Origin: Canibacter zhoujuaniae
GTDB lineage: Bacteria; Actinomycetota; Actinomycetes; Actinomycetales; Microbacteriaceae
Direction: 5' to 3'
Assembly: GCF_011752015.1 (NCBI RefSeq)
Contig: NZ_JAAIKA010000001.1
Location: 496,001 to 560,000, forward strand
DNA: 64,000 bases
Shown in pieces: positions 1 to 11,294 of the stretch. The notes beneath the pieces are model-generated. The model searched no databases and was not told the DNA's origin. It saw nothing but the letters and a program-made list of their open reading frames with translations. Each line of letters starts with the position of its first letter. Within the stretch, counting starts at the first letter, position 1. A program made the position numbers and the translations under genes.

Positions 1-713
1 TTTGCTGCTTCGAGACCGTTTGCAACGACCGCCTCATCAGGCTTCTTTGCGCCAGCCTGGATGAGATCCCAGCTGACTTCAGTGGCCTCAGCCTCAACCA
101 TCATGATTGCAATATCGTTAGACCCGTCGGCTTTAGTAACCGCGCGACCGGCAACAACAATATCGAAAACAGCGCTTTCAAGCTGTTTCGCAGTTGGGAA
201 CGCAACCCACTGATCTTCGATCAGCGCCATGCGCACACCGCCGATTGGGCCAGAGAATGGCAGCCCGGAAATTTGGGTTGAAGCTGATGCGGCGTTAATT
301 GCTAACGCATCGTAGAACTCCCCCGGCGCGATTGACAGCACAGTAACAACAATCTGTACTTCGTTGCGCAGACCGTCAACAAAAGACGGACGTAGTGGGC
401 GGTCAATCAGCCGGCAAACGAGGATCGCCTCGGTTGAGGGGCGGCCCTCACGACGGAAGAATGAGCCCGGAATCTTTCCGGCTGCGTAGGAGCGCTCTTC
501 AACGTCGACAGTCAGCGGGAAAAAGTCGAAGTGCTCACGAGGCTGCTTAGAAACGCTGGTAGCTGAGAGCAGCATAGTCTCTTCATCAAGGTATGCAGCA
601 ACAGAGCCCTGTGCCTGCTGCGCAAGACGCCCGGTTTCAAAACGAACGGTGCGTTTGCCGAACTTGCCGTTGTCAATCACGGCCTCTGCAAATTTAATTT
701 CTGGACCCTCCAC
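1..713 (-). CDS. pnp: Polyribonucleotide nucleotidyltransferase (PNPase), N-terminal part
   Basis: This is the first about 237 codons of PNPase, the phosphate-dependent 3'-5' exoribonuclease of the RNA degradosome; the rest lies beyond the left edge. The translated N-terminus shows the first RNase PH domain, with motifs such as [27 protein letters not shown] and [10 protein letters not shown] that are characteristic of the family. The start is taken as GTG at 713-711 because a very strong Shine-Dalgarno (AAAGGAGGA on the minus strand) sits just upstream and the protein then begins [12 protein letters not shown], as usual for actinobacterial PNPase. Function is assigned from family knowledge; the KH and S1 domains are outside the window. 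Confidence 0.93.
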   Translation of the reverse strand, partial: MEGPEIKFAEAVIDNGKFGKRTVRFETGRLAQQAQGSVAAYLDEETMLLSATSVSKQPREHFDFFPLTVDVEERSYAAGKIPGSFFRREGRPSTEAILVCRLIDRPLRPSFVDGLRNEVQIVVTVLSIAPGEFYDALAINAASASTQISGLPFSGPIGGVRMALIEDQWVAFPTAKQLESAVFDIVVAGRAVTKADGSNDIAIMMVEAEATEVSWDLIQAGAKKPDEAVVANGLEAA

Positions 714-1025
714 GGATCCTCCTTTCTATCGAAGTGCCCCACACAATTACAGTGTTTGGGAGCGAGCCGATAGTCAGTTGAAACCCACCCTCTCGCGAGT
801 AGACAACAACCGAACACCAGCTCGCTGGATGCACTATTTATCTGGAAGCGGATCGCGCAGTAGCTTCAGGTTAAATAGAAGCACCACAAAATCAGCCAGT
901 TTAGGCTATTCGCCTGCTGTCAGTCTAGCAGGGCACGCTAAAATTACGCGGTGATTCTGCATCCACCAACGCAACTCAGGAGCTTAAATAATTCGGCAGG
1001 TTTACTCTTACTGCGCTACCGCAGA
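714..1025. other. Intergenic region between serA and pnp
   Basis: This 312-bp gap lies upstream of pnp and downstream of serA, both on the minus strand. It should hold the pnp promoter and 5' leader. A short inverted repeat (CCTGCT and AGCAGG, near 910-932) is visible but has no T-run that would make a clear serA terminator. No convincing gene was found; open frames here overlap serA antisense and look like shadows. Confidence 0.5.
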
Positions 1026-2618
1026 CTACTGCTCGGTGATATCAACAGTGCGCACAAAGTCGGCGGAGACTGCCTCACCAACCTGCTTCGCCTGTTCAGG
1101 GGTGACCGCAGAATCAATCGCAAGCACCGACAAAGCTCTGCCGCTCTTGTCGTCACGCGCTATTTGGAGGCCTGCAATATTAACCTGAGCCTCACCAAGC
1201 ACTGTGCCGTACTTCGCAACGATGCCGGGACGATCCTCATACTGCAGCACAAGCAGATGCTCGGAAAGCGGCAGCTCCAGGTCGTAGCCGTTGATGCCAA
1301 CAATCTTCTCATCCTGTTTTGGACCTGTGAGTGTTCCGGCAACAGACACTTGCGTGCCATCAACGGTGGATCCCTGCAGCTCGATGATATTGCGATAGCG
1401 TTCAGCTTCACCACTAACGTTAAAGCGCACCTCAACCCCGCGCTGTTCAGCGAGCAGCGGAGCATTAACGTAAGAAACCGGCTCACTCACGATGTTCGTA
1501 AAGATCCCCTTTAGAGCTGCTAAGCGCAGCACTTCAACCTGGTATTCACTAAGTTCACCGGAGATGTTAATGTCGATCGAAGCAATTGGAGCATCAGCAA
1601 CTGCGGCAAAAACCTGACCAAGCTTTTCGGTTAGCGGTAGCCCCGGGCGCACATACTCATCGATCGCGCCACCGGCAACGTTTACAGCATCTGGCACGAG
1701 CTCCCCCGCAAGGGCCAAGCGCACGCTTTTCGCCACGGAAACACCGGCCTTTTCCTGCGCTTCTTCGGTTGAAGCACCAAGATGCGGTGTGAGGTGCACG
1801 AGCGGGTGACCGATTAACGGATTATCAACCGGCGGCTCCTGAACAAATACGTCGAGCGCCGCACCAGCGATCTCACCCGCGTTTAGCGCATCAAGCAGGG
1901 CTGCTTCATCAATCAAGCCACCACGTGCAACGTTCACAACATAGGCGGTGTTTTTCATTGCCTTTAGCTGCTCTGCGCCGATCATGCCTACCGTCTCTGG
2001 TGTGCGCGGCATGTGAATAGTGATGAAGTCAGACTTTGCGACAAGATCTTCGAGAGAGACCAGCTGCGCTCCCAGCTGTTGCGCACGAGCTGCAGACACA
2101 TACGGATCATACGCGAGCAGCTCAACACCAAAAGCTTTCAGGCGTTCAGCAACCAAGCCCCCAATGCGCCCCAGACCGATAATTCCAACGGTTTTTTCAT
2201 ACATTTCTGTGCCGGTAAACGCGCTGCGCTTCCATTCACCAGCGGCGAGCGAAGCGTGCGCCGGCTGCAACTTCCGCGCGAGCCCCAAAATGTGGGTAAC
2301 GGTAAGCTCTGCTGCGCTAATCACGTTAGAGGTGGGCGCATTAACAACCATCACACCAGCCTGGGTTGCGGCTGGAATATCAACATTGTCGAGACCCACG
2401 CCTGCGCGTGCGATAACCTTCAGGTTCGGAGCCCAGCTAATCGCTTCTGCATCCACTTGCGTGGCCGAACGCACTAGAATCGCATCAGCCTCTGCCAGCG
2501 CCGACTGCAGCGCGGCACGGTCGGTGCCGTCAACGTTCACGACGTTAAAATCTGGGCCGAGGGCGGCGATTGTTGCGGGCGACAGCTGCTCTGCGATGAG
2601 CACAGTTGGAGTTGCCAA
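1026..2618 (-). CDS. serA: D-3-phosphoglycerate dehydrogenase
   Basis: SerA oxidises 3-phosphoglycerate to 3-phosphohydroxypyruvate with NAD, the first committed step of serine synthesis. The 530-residue protein is the long form: a D-2-hydroxyacid dehydrogenase catalytic and Rossmann part (nucleotide motif GLGRIG at about residues 148-153, NVARGG near 230, ALDVFVQEPP near 255, catalytic His in LTPHLGAST near 280), an intervening ASB-type domain, and a C-terminal ACT domain (from about 450, YEDRPGIVAKYGTVLG) that commonly gives serine feedback. The ATG start is preceded by AGAGGAGAA. A -10-like stretch (TATAGA on the minus strand) lies about 55 bp upstream. The gene is probably its own transcription unit. 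Confidence 0.96.
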   Translation of the reverse strand: MATPTVLIAEQLSPATIAALGPDFNVVNVDGTDRAALQSALAEADAILVRSATQVDAEAISWAPNLKVIARAGVGLDNVDIPAATQAGVMVVNAPTSNVISAAELTVTHILGLARKLQPAHASLAAGEWKRSAFTGTEMYEKTVGIIGLGRIGGLVAERLKAFGVELLAYDPYVSAARAQQLGAQLVSLEDLVAKSDFITIHMPRTPETVGMIGAEQLKAMKNTAYVVNVARGGLIDEAALLDALNAGEIAGAALDVFVQEPPVDNPLIGHPLVHLTPHLGASTEEAQEKAGVSVAKSVRLALAGELVPDAVNVAGGAIDEYVRPGLPLTEKLGQVFAAVADAPIASIDINISGELSEYQVEVLRLAALKGIFTNIVSEPVSYVNAPLLAEQRGVEVRFNVSGEAERYRNIIELQGSTVDGTQVSVAGTLTGPKQDEKIVGINGYDLELPLSEHLLVLQYEDRPGIVAKYGTVLGEAQVNIAGLQIARDDKSGRALSVLAIDSAVTPEQAKQVGEAVSADFVRTVDITEQ

Positions 2619-2686
2619 TGAAATTCTCCTCTGTGGAAAGACCTGGGAGCTACGGAATTTTAAGCTCTGTCTATAATTCTAGTCGG

Positions 2687-3040
2687 CTATCGAAGCTGCA
2701 ACCAAAGCACACTTAACATTTCAGTGTAGATATTGAGGATCGAAAAAAGACCCAAGCCCAAAGAGAGCAGCAGGAGCTGCACAAAAACGCCTCGTGCTCG
2801 CATAAACCAGGCAGAAGCTACGCTTATAACCGGCACAATAACCGTCAGCACAAGCGGCACCAGCACCCACCACACAAATCCTTTGCCGTCCGCTGTCTGG
2901 TAATTGAGCATGCCGATCAGATTTCCGATTGCCACCCAAACGGCGGCTCCAAGCAGAAAAACCATAGCACCAAGCAATACAGTTGCGAGCGCTCCCGTAA
3001 ATGATGTCAGTCCTAAGCTTTTTTTAACCACCGTTAGCAC
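2687..3040 (-). CDS. Small membrane protein, three predicted helices
   Basis: This 117-residue protein has about three hydrophobic segments (roughly residues 15-40, 57-78 and 86-112) and a few charged residues between them. It overlaps the end of the upstream minus-strand membrane protein gene by 17 bp, so the two are probably co-translated and may form one membrane complex. I do not recognise the family. It lies between serA and ilvC, but nothing seen links it to amino acid metabolism. Confidence 0.6.
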   Translation of the reverse strand: MLTVVKKSLGLTSFTGALATVLLGAMVFLLGAAVWVAIGNLIGMLNYQTADGKGFVWWVLVPLVLTVIVPVISVASAWFMRARGVFVQLLLLSLGLGLFSILNIYTEMLSVLWLQLR

Positions 3041-3509
3041 CCCACAGCAGATAGAAAAATGGCCACGGCATCAAAAGCAGCGCTCCGAGCAGCAGGGCAA
3101 TGATACGGGTCATAGCACTATTTTTAAGCAATAGCAGAGATAAAGCGAACCAAGCTAAAACCCCTAAAGCCGCACCAAAATAGACAAGCTGCCCCCACAC
3201 TAGAGCGGTATTACCCGTGAACTGCTGCAGTGTTAAGCCCCAGGCGATACGTGACACACCCCAGGTCACCCAGCCGGCAAACATAACCAGGTAGACCAGC
3301 GAGAAAATCAGTGTCGTGGGCGCGATGCTGCGGCGTTCTTTTACCCTCACAGTTGGAGCAAGAGCAGAAGCTGACTCAGTTATATCTTTATCTGACGCTG
3401 CTCCACCAGATATCTGCCAGCCGCCGCCGAGAGCACCACTTGCCGACTCCTGTTTTTTGTCTCGCACCCAACCAGCATAACCTGCTGAACCTAAAAACCC
3501 GCTCACCAT
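3024..3509 (-). CDS. Membrane protein of unknown function, uncertain start
   Basis: The protein (about 161 residues from ATG 3509) has a polar N-terminal third and then three hydrophobic segments, starting near the stretch TTLIFSLVYLVMFAGWV. It overlaps the next small membrane gene by 17 bp. The N-terminus is doubtful: the ATG at 3509 falls inside the ilvC terminator hairpin and has no Shine-Dalgarno, and the first residues are partly encoded by the hairpin stem. A later GTG start (for example the one before RVKERRSIAP) would remove the atypical Gly/Ser-rich part. No family is recognised. Confidence 0.5.
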   Translation of the reverse strand: MVSGFLGSAGYAGWVRDKKQESASGALGGGWQISGGAASDKDITESASALAPTVRVKERRSIAPTTLIFSLVYLVMFAGWVTWGVSRIAWGLTLQQFTGNTALVWGQLVYFGAALGVLAWFALSLLLLKNSAMTRIIALLLGALLLMPWPFFYLLWGANGG

Positions 3510-3535
3510 TGCAGTTCGCAAACGGTGAGCGGGTT
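3492..3535 (-). terminator. Rho-independent terminator of the ilv operon
   Basis: A 12-bp perfect inverted repeat (3496-3507 with 3524-3535, arms AACCCGCTCACC and GGTGAGCGGGTT) is followed on the minus strand by a run of five T. It lies 20 bp after the ilvC stop codon, so it should end transcription of ilvD-B-N-C. Confidence 0.9.
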
Positions 3536-3554
3536 AAAGCGCTATATAAGGATT

Positions 3555-4583
<1,029 letters not shown>

Positions 4584-4681
4584 TTACTCCTTTATTTCCT
4601 TAGTTGCGCTGGGCTACCAGCAAATCTTTTTAGTTTTCTTGCGGATCGCGGCCTGTGGCGCCGTATCCATACGTCGGGCGC

Positions 4682-5188
4682 TTATTTAAAAGCCCGTTCA
4701 GTAATCGATTTCGGGCCGCGGCCGATAGCAATTAACCCTGACTGCGCGAGCTCTTTGATGCCGTAAGGCTCGAGGAACTTCAGCAGCGCGTTAATTTTTC
4801 CGCTGTCTCCTGTAGCTTCGATAACAAGCGCATCGTTAGCAACATCGACAACGCGAGCTCTGAAGAGGTTTACCGCCTCAAGCACTTGCGAGCGGGTGTT
4901 GTTATCAACGCGCACCTTAATCAATAGGTGGTCGCGCTGCACCGACGCGGATTCTTCAAGCTCGACAATCTTCAAGACATTAACGAGTTTGTTTAGCTGT
5001 TTCGTGAGCTGTTCTAGGAGCAGCTCATCTTCGTCAGCAACCACTGTAATGCGGCTGAGACCAGCAACTTCGGTTGGCCCCACAGCGAGCGATTCGATGT
5101 TGAATCCGCGACGTGCGAAGAGCCCTGCAACGCGAGTGAGAATACCCGGTTTGTCTTCAACCAAGAGGCTAAGTACCCGACGGGTCAT
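4682..5188 (-). CDS. ilvN: Acetolactate synthase small (regulatory) subunit
   Basis: IlvN is the regulatory subunit of acetohydroxyacid synthase and mediates feedback by branched-chain amino acids. The 168-residue protein starts with an ACT domain (LLVEDKPGILTRVAGLFARRGFNI is typical of the family, residues about 8-31) followed by a second ferredoxin-like domain (LLIKVRVDN, VVDVANDALVIEATGDSGKI). It begins only 6 bp after ilvB, so the two subunits are co-translated. Confidence 0.96.
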   Translation of the reverse strand: MTRRVLSLLVEDKPGILTRVAGLFARRGFNIESLAVGPTEVAGLSRITVVADEDELLLEQLTKQLNKLVNVLKIVELEESASVQRDHLLIKVRVDNNTRSQVLEAVNLFRARVVDVANDALVIEATGDSGKINALLKFLEPYGIKELAQSGLIAIGRGPKSITERAFK

Positions 5189-5194
5189 TGTGAT

Positions 5195-6991
5195 TTACTC
5201 CTCTTCCCATTCTGGGCTCGCCTCACGAGCGTACTGCACTTCACTGTTGGAAACCCCCTGGGGCACCATCGGCCACACCATAGCGTCTGCGCTCACAACA
5301 AAGTCGATCACTACCGGGCGATCATTAATCGCCAGCGCCGTTTTAATAGCGTCATCAATCTCATCTTCGTGCTCCACACGAATAGCGTGGCATGAGTACG
5401 CCTCTGCGAGTTTCACGAAATCAGGCACACGTATTGTGTCGTGGCCGGTATTCAACTCGGTGTGCGAGTAGCGCCCGTCGTAGAACATGGTCTGCCACTG
5501 TCGCACCATACCGAGGCTAGAGTTATTGATAATTGCAACCTTGATCGGAATATTGTTTGTGACACAGGTGACAAGCTCTTGGTTGGTCATCTGGAAACAA
5601 CCATCGCCGTCAATAGCCCACACAACGCGATCGGGTTGCGCCACCTTTGCACCCATCGCTGCTGGCACGGAGTAGCCCATTGTGCCAGCACCGCCTGAGT
5701 TCAAGAATGCGTTGGGGCGTTCGTGGTTTAAGAACTGTGCAGCCCACATCTGATGCTGCCCAACACCAGTTGCAAACACAGCCTCTGGGCCTGAGAGCTC
5801 CGCCAAGCGCTCGATAACCTTCTGCGGCGCGATAAGACCGTCACTGGTTGGCTGGTAACCACGCGGATACGTTTCGCGCAGCTCGTTCAGACGGCTCCAC
5901 CATGCGTCAAGGCTGCGCCCCTGCCCGTTGCGTTTTTGAATTGAGACGGCACCAATCAAATCAGAGATGACTTCTTTTGCATCACCCACGATTGGCACAT
6001 CCGCGAAACGGATCTTTGAAATTTCTGCCGGATCAATATCGGCGTGGATCACCTTTGCGAGTGGTGCAAAGTCTGCCGCCTTCCCCGTCACACGGTCGTC
6101 AAAGCGAGTTCCAATCGCGATCAGCAGATCGGCTTCTTGGAGCGCCAAAACGGCTGGCACTGTGCCGTGCATACCGGGCATTCCAAGCATCTGTGGGTGT
6201 GAGTCCGGAAAGACGCCGCGGGCCATCAGGGTGGTAACGACCGGGGCGCCTGTCAGCTCTGCAAGCGCTTTGAGCTCTGCAGAAGCTCCCGCTCGCCCTA
6301 CACCGCCACCGGCGTAAAGCACTGGGCGCTCAGCCTCGGCGATCAGTTCTGCTGCGGCTGTTATCTGCTTGCTATTCGGCTTAGTGCCAGGACGGTAGCC
6401 GGCAAGGTCTACATTCGGGGTCCAAACAAAATCGAACTCTTCAATTTGCGCATCTTTAGTGATGTCCACGACAACGGGGCCTGGGCGGCCGGATGTTGCA
6501 AGATGATACGCCGCGGCAAGCGCCTTCGGCACCTCAGCCGCTGTCTTTACGAGGAATGAGTGCTTTGAAATTGGCATCGTGATGCCAATAATGTCTGCCT
6601 CTTGAAACGCATCAGTGCCCATCAGGTGCGAGAAAACCTGGCCGGTGATGGCAATCATCGGCACTGAATCCATGTAGGCATCAGCGACCGCGGTCACAAG
6701 GTTCGTGGCGCCCGGGCCGCTCGTTGCGATACAGACGCCGACCTTGCCACTTGCAGCGGCATAACCTTCAGCTGCGTGACCGGCGCCCTGTTCGTGCCTT
6801 ACAAGAATGTGACGCAGGTCGAGTTCAGTGGTTGCTAGCGCGTCATAAAACGGCAACAGTGCACCACCGGGCAGACCGAAGACGTCTGTGATGCCCAAGT
6901 TGTATAGGCTGTGCAACACCGCTTCTGCACCGGACATGCGGATACTATCGGCTATTGACTGTGGATTTTCGCTTCCTGAGACAGTGCTCAT
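5195..6991 (-). CDS. ilvB: Acetolactate synthase large (catalytic) subunit
   Basis: This is the ThDP-dependent catalytic subunit of acetohydroxyacid synthase, condensing two pyruvates, or pyruvate and 2-oxobutyrate. The 598-residue protein has the three-domain layout of the family: PYR domain with the catalytic Glu in [16 protein letters not shown], the central domain ([20 protein letters not shown]), and the PP domain with the ThDP/Mg motif starting [14 protein letters not shown] and ending in NN. It lies 41 bp downstream of ilvD and 6 bp upstream of ilvN, so it is an internal operon gene. No leader peptide or attenuator fits in the short upstream gap. Confidence 0.97.
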   Translation of the reverse strand: MSTVSGSENPQSIADSIRMSGAEAVLHSLYNLGITDVFGLPGGALLPFYDALATTELDLRHILVRHEQGAGHAAEGYAAASGKVGVCIATSGPGATNLVTAVADAYMDSVPMIAITGQVFSHLMGTDAFQEADIIGITMPISKHSFLVKTAAEVPKALAAAYHLATSGRPGPVVVDITKDAQIEEFDFVWTPNVDLAGYRPGTKPNSKQITAAAELIAEAERPVLYAGGGVGRAGASAELKALAELTGAPVVTTLMARGVFPDSHPQMLGMPGMHGTVPAVLALQEADLLIAIGTRFDDRVTGKAADFAPLAKVIHADIDPAEISKIRFADVPIVGDAKEVISDLIGAVSIQKRNGQGRSLDAWWSRLNELRETYPRGYQPTSDGLIAPQKVIERLAELSGPEAVFATGVGQHQMWAAQFLNHERPNAFLNSGGAGTMGYSVPAAMGAKVAQPDRVVWAIDGDGCFQMTNQELVTCVTNNIPIKVAIINNSSLGMVRQWQTMFYDGRYSHTELNTGHDTIRVPDFVKLAEAYSCHAIRVEHEDEIDDAIKTALAINDRPVVIDFVVSADAMVWPMVPQGVSNSEVQYAREASPEWEEE

Positions 6992-7032
6992 TTGCTCTTT
7001 CCTGGTAGAAGAAATAAAAACTAATTTATGTT

Positions 7033-8727
7033 TTAGCCGGTCACGGCACCCTCTGAGGCTGAGCGCACAAGTTTGGAATACTTGGCGAGCACGCCCTTAG
7101 TGTAGCGTGGCGGCAGCGGAGCCCAATTGTTCTTTCGGGTTTCTAGCTCAGCGGGATCTACCAGCAGATCGAGCGTCTTATTAGTGATATCAACCTTAAT
7201 TAAGTCTCCATCACGCACCAGAGCAATAGGGCCACCATCAACGGCCTCTGGCGCAACGTGACCAATACACAGGCCGGTTGTGCCACCTGAGAATCGTCCG
7301 TCCGTCAAGAGTAGCACATCCTTGCCGAGCCCAGCACCCTTGATCGCGCCGGTAATCGCGAGCATTTCGCGCATTCCCGGGCCACCCTTCGGGCCTTCGT
7401 ATCGGATCACCACAACATCACCATGACTGATCTCACCACGGGTCAGCGCATCCATCGCTGCCCGTTCGCGGTCAAACACACGGGCTGGGCCGGTAAACTC
7501 ATCAAGCGAGAAACCAGCGGTTTTCACGACCGCACCCTCAGGTGCAAGAGAACCACCAAGAATGGTTAGGCCGCCGTTTGCGTGCAGTGGATTATCGAGT
7601 GTGCGCACAACCTCACCGTCGAGCGGTGCAGGGTTGAGCTCTTCAAGATTTTCGCGCATCGTCTTACCCGTGACTGTCATGACGTCACCGTGCAAAAGAC
7701 CCGCATCAAGCAGCGCCTTCATGATCACTGGCATGCCACCAACACGATCAAAATCTTGTGCAACATACTGACCGAACGGCTTCATATCGGCCAGGTGCGG
7801 CACCTTAGAACCGATGCGGTTAAAGTCATCGAGTGTAAGCTCAACCTCAGCCTCACGCGCTATCGCCAACAGGTGCAAAACAGCGTTTGTAGAGCCGCCA
7901 AGCACCATCGCAACAGCGATTGCGTTCTCGAACGCTTCTTTCGTCATAATGTCGCGAGCGGTAATCCCCTGGCGCAGCATGTTTACGACCGCTTCGCCAG
8001 AGCGGTGCGCGTAGTAGTCGCGACGGCGGTCAGCGCTCGGTGGTGCGGCTGAGCCCGGCAGACTCATCCCAAGAGCTTCTGCAACACACGCCATAGTGTT
8101 AGCGGTATACATTCCACCGCAAGCACCCTCACCAGGGGCGATTGCACACTCTACGCGCTTTAAGTCTTCTTCAGAGAGTGTGCCCGCCTTGCAAGCGCCA
8201 ACAGCTTCGAAAGCATCGATGATAGTTACCGTTTTTTCGGTGCCATCACTGAGTTTCACCCAACCCGGTGCAATCGATCCGGCATAAAGAAAAACCGACG
8301 CCAGATCAAGGCGTGCTGCCGCCATGAGCATCCCCGGCAGTGATTTATCGCAGCCGGCCAGCACAACAGTGCCGTCAAGGCGCTCTGCCATAACTACCGT
8401 TTCAACGGAGTCAGCAATCACCTCGCGCGAGACCAAGGAGAAATGCATGCCCTCGTGGCCCATAGAGATTCCGTCTGACACTGAAATGGTGCCAAACTGC
8501 AACGGATACCCGCCTCCTGCGTGCACTCCCTCTTTAGCGCCCTGTGCCAAACGATCAAGACTTAGGTTGCACGGAGTGATCTCGTTCCATGAGCTTGCGA
8601 TACCAATTTGCGGCTTATCCCAGTCAGCATCACCCATACCGACCGCACGCAGCATTCCGCGCGAGGCAGCTTTTTCAATACCGTCGGTAACATCGCGACT
8701 GCGAGGTTTCATATCGATTTCAGCCAT
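7033..8727 (-). CDS. ilvD: Dihydroxyacid dehydratase
   Basis: IlvD is the Fe-S enzyme that dehydrates 2,3-dihydroxy-isovalerate and -methylvalerate to 2-oxo acids. Cluster-binding cysteines are visible in [11 protein letters not shown] and [21 protein letters not shown], and the C-terminal half has [22 protein letters not shown]. The start is placed at ATG 8727, giving [16 protein letters not shown] and 564 residues, the usual beginning of the family; the frame stays open for 16 codons further upstream without homology-like sequence. A TAGAAT -10-like hexamer on the minus strand lies only about 7 nt before this ATG, which would make the transcript nearly leaderless. It is the first gene of ilvD-B-N-C. 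Confidence 0.95.
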   Translation of the reverse strand: MAEIDMKPRSRDVTDGIEKAASRGMLRAVGMGDADWDKPQIGIASSWNEITPCNLSLDRLAQGAKEGVHAGGGYPLQFGTISVSDGISMGHEGMHFSLVSREVIADSVETVVMAERLDGTVVLAGCDKSLPGMLMAAARLDLASVFLYAGSIAPGWVKLSDGTEKTVTIIDAFEAVGACKAGTLSEEDLKRVECAIAPGEGACGGMYTANTMACVAEALGMSLPGSAAPPSADRRRDYYAHRSGEAVVNMLRQGITARDIMTKEAFENAIAVAMVLGGSTNAVLHLLAIAREAEVELTLDDFNRIGSKVPHLADMKPFGQYVAQDFDRVGGMPVIMKALLDAGLLHGDVMTVTGKTMRENLEELNPAPLDGEVVRTLDNPLHANGGLTILGGSLAPEGAVVKTAGFSLDEFTGPARVFDRERAAMDALTRGEISHGDVVVIRYEGPKGGPGMREMLAITGAIKGAGLGKDVLLLTDGRFSGGTTGLCIGHVAPEAVDGGPIALVRDGDLIKVDITNKTLDLLVDPAELETRKNNWAPLPPRYTKGVLAKYSKLVRSASEGAVTG

Positions 8728-8824
8728 GCAACCTATTCTAGCCCTCAAACACACAGATTGTGACGAGACCGGCACGGTAGGCTAGGTGTCAGTTTTCGCT
8801 TAAATTCTGTAGAAAGGCAGCAAA

Positions 8825-9091
8825 ATGGGTGTTGGTCGCTACGTTACTAATATGGGTGTGATTGGCTCACTGCTTGGTGCACTCGGTGTGCGCAAACAGA
8901 CAAAAGAAATGCCAGCAGACTGGCGCCGCTATGTAGTCTGGTTGAGCTGGGTGCTCAGCTTTATCCTCGCCGTGGCGTCAGTGCGCAAGTCAGAAAATGA
9001 CAAAGACTACATCGCACGTGGAAAAGCAGCTCGTAAAGAGCACGCAAAACGTGAAAAGGCGGCTAAGAAGGCCGCAAAACGAGTAAGATAA
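8825..9091 (+). CDS. Small single-pass membrane protein with basic tail
   Basis: This 88-residue protein has one hydrophobic segment (about residues 38-52, VVWLSWVLSFILAVASV) and a highly basic Lys/Ala-rich C-terminal tail. The start is supported by AGAAAGG eight bases upstream. It is divergent from ilvD and shares its 97-bp upstream region. I do not recognise a family. Confidence 0.65.
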   Translation: MGVGRYVTNMGVIGSLLGALGVRKQTKEMPADWRRYVVWLSWVLSFILAVASVRKSENDKDYIARGKAARKEHAKREKAAKKAAKRVR

Positions 9092-9205
9092 AGGCACTCT
9101 AGCGGCCGATTACGCAAACTATTTACCGTTAGTTTTCATAATCAGCAACAGTACGCTTCGGGAACTCCAACATTTACTGTTTCTATAACCTGAATCGAGG
9201 CAGCA

Positions 9206-10510
9206 GTGGCAGAAACAACCCAGCACGTAGAGTCTGCTCCCAGTCAGCAAAGCCGCAGGCGCAGAATTTTGCGCCTGGCTCGCAAACGTGAGGTAAACCG
9301 CGTCGGCAAATTACTGCGTTCGCAAATGATTGGTGGGCTCATTATCATGGGCGCAGCACTGCTCGGGTTTATCCTCGCGAACTCACCCGCCGCAGACTGG
9401 TTCTTTAACCTGCGTGGCACCTATATTGGGCCCGAAGAGCTCGGGCTGCGGTTGAGCGTCGGGCACTGGGCGGCAGATGGTCTGCTCGCTATTTTCTTTT
9501 TCCTCGTCGGCCTCGAGCTGAAACACGAGTTTGTGCACGGCGAACTGCGTAAATTCTCAACCGCGATTGTTCCAATCGCTGCCGCATTTGGCGGTGTAGC
9601 GACTCCTGCGCTTTTTTACCTCGCCTTCAATTTCGGGCAGCCAAGCGCTCACGGCTGGGCCATTCCGGGCGCTACCGATATTGCCTTCGCAGTCGCTGTG
9701 CTCGGGCTGATTGCTCCCGGCGTGCCAACAGCGCTGCGCATGTTTTTGCTAACACTCGCGGTGGTAGACGATCTTATAGCTATCCTCATAATCGCGCTTT
9801 TCTACACCAGCGAAATTCAGCTTTGGGCGCTTGCAGCGGCAGCCGTCCCAATCCTTATCTACGCTTTCCTGACGCAAAAATTTACAAAATTCTTCGATGA
9901 GCATCACTGGCTAGCTTGGTTTCTTCTGCTGCCTCTTGGTGTTGTTGCGTGGGCTTTCTTCCTTATCTCTGGAGTGCACGCGACGATTGCCGGAGTTATC
10001 CTCGGGTTTACTGTGCCGGTCAAGGGCAAACACGGGTTGAATCTCGCTGAGCGTCTGGCTTATCGTTTCACTCCGCTCTCTGCCGGAATTGCTGTGCCAG
10101 TCTTTGCTTTCTTCTCAGCAGGGGTGTCGATCCATGGAGAAGCTCGTTTTCCGTTTGACCCGATTGCTCTCGGCGTGATTGCCGGTTTGGTGCTTGGCAA
10201 GCCAATCGGGATCACTCTCACGACATGGCTGGTAACACGATTTAATGGCGCAAACCTTGATGACTCCATCACCTGGCGACAGCTCATCGGTGTCGCATCT
10301 CTCGCCGGTATTGGCTTCACAGTTGCCCTGCTGATTGCCGAACTCAGTTTCACCGATCCGGCAGATCAGGATACTGCGCGTCTTGCTGTTATGTGCGCCT
10401 CACTCCTTGCGGTAGGTTTGGCTTCTATCTTGCTTTACCAGCCGAAGAAACAGCGACAGGCTGCGGTTGAGCGCAACGAGAAACAGCTGTCGGAGCTACA
10501 GGACGACTGA
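9206..10510 (+). CDS. nhaA: Na+/H+ antiporter NhaA
   Basis: NhaA exchanges protons for sodium or lithium across the cytoplasmic membrane. The 434-residue protein has about 11-12 hydrophobic helices and the hallmark motifs: GATDIAFAVAVLGL, then LTLAVVDDLIAILIIALFY, which carries the pair of transport aspartates, plus ISGVHATIAGVILG. The start is GTG at 9206 with GAGG a few bases upstream. The extended charged N-terminus (about 40 residues) and the Gln/Lys-rich C-terminal tail are outside the core fold. It ends about 120 bp before tRNA-Lys and appears monocistronic. Confidence 0.95.
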   Translation: MAETTQHVESAPSQQSRRRRILRLARKREVNRVGKLLRSQMIGGLIIMGAALLGFILANSPAADWFFNLRGTYIGPEELGLRLSVGHWAADGLLAIFFFLVGLELKHEFVHGELRKFSTAIVPIAAAFGGVATPALFYLAFNFGQPSAHGWAIPGATDIAFAVAVLGLIAPGVPTALRMFLLTLAVVDDLIAILIIALFYTSEIQLWALAAAAVPILIYAFLTQKFTKFFDEHHWLAWFLLLPLGVVAWAFFLISGVHATIAGVILGFTVPVKGKHGLNLAERLAYRFTPLSAGIAVPVFAFFSAGVSIHGEARFPFDPIALGVIAGLVLGKPIGITLTTWLVTRFNGANLDDSITWRQLIGVASLAGIGFTVALLIAELSFTDPADQDTARLAVMCASLLAVGLASILLYQPKKQRQAAVERNEKQLSELQDD

Positions 10511-10578
10511 ACCCGTAACGGTGGAATCGCCACTGCTACAGCTTAACCACTGCGCAGACACGCTGACTAAATTGTGTT

Positions 10579-10607
10579 TTGCTTCCGACCAGCGGCTGTG
10601 TTAAAGT
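10579..10607 (+). promoter_or_regulatory. Promoter of tRNA-Lys
   Basis: A TTGCTT -35 and a TAAAGT -10 are separated by exactly 17 bp and lie 24 bp upstream of the mature tRNA 5' end. The element is host DNA outside the prophage, so the tRNA keeps its own promoter in the lysogen. Confidence 0.65.
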
Positions 10608-10631
10608 TTTATCTGTTGTCAAAAGCAACGC

Positions 10632-10965
<334 letters not shown>

Positions 10966-10974
10966 ACCTTCATC

Positions 10975-11094
10975 ATTGTGACAACTGTCACAATATGCAA
11001 CCCGAGACGCCAAAATGACACAATGTGCCACACGACGCGGCGTGTCACGTGCGCCATAATGCAGCAGGTGACACAATCTGTCATGTGACACAAC
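10975..11094. promoter_or_regulatory. Repressor/early operator region with repeated GTGACA-type half-sites
   Basis: A perfect 20-bp palindrome at 10975-10994 (ATTGTGAC-AACT-GTCACAAT) lies 10 bp before the repressor start. Related half-sites recur across the divergent region: TGACACAATGTG near 11016, GTGTCACGTG at 11042-11051, GTGACACAATC at 11068-11078 and TGTCATGTGACACAAC at 11079-11094. This is what operators of a phage repressor controlling itself and the rightward early promoter should look like. Individual -35/-10 boxes are not clear. Confidence 0.7.
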
Positions 11095-11108
11095 AGAAAT
11101 TAATCAGT

Positions 11109-11294
11109 ATGCGGGAAGCCGCAGCGGTGATAGGCGTTAGCCGAATGACCGTTAAAAGATGGGCTGACTCTGGCCGAATAACTCCGCAAATGAAGCTCCG
11201 CGGCTCTAACGGGCCAGTGCTATTCAAAACTGCGGATATTGAGGCGTTGAAAGCAGAACGTGAAGCCGAACGCGCAAGCGAGGCCTCAAAATGA
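11109..11294 (+). CDS. Excisionase-like MerR/HTH_17 DNA-binding protein
   Basis: From ATG 11109 the product is 61 residues: MREAAAVIGVSRMTVKRW is a winged-helix HTH typical of phage excisionases (recombination directionality factors), followed by ADSGRITPQMKL, LFKTADIEAL and a charged tail. The frame is open upstream to 11025, but that part crosses the operators and overlaps the repressor leader. There is no clear Shine-Dalgarno, so the start is tentative. It is the first rightward early gene and overlaps the next gene as ATGA. Confidence 0.7.
   Translation: MREAAAVIGVSRMTVKRWADSGRITPQMKLRGSNGPVLFKTADIEALKAEREAERASEASK

Noticed and set aside
951-1514. Long plus-strand frame opposite serA
   Set aside because: It is antisense to a highly conserved gene, with no ribosome site or recognisable domain.
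6992-7032. Branched-chain leader peptide/attenuator upstream of ilvB
   Set aside because: The gap is 41 bp and has no Leu/Val/Ile-rich frame or alternative hairpins.
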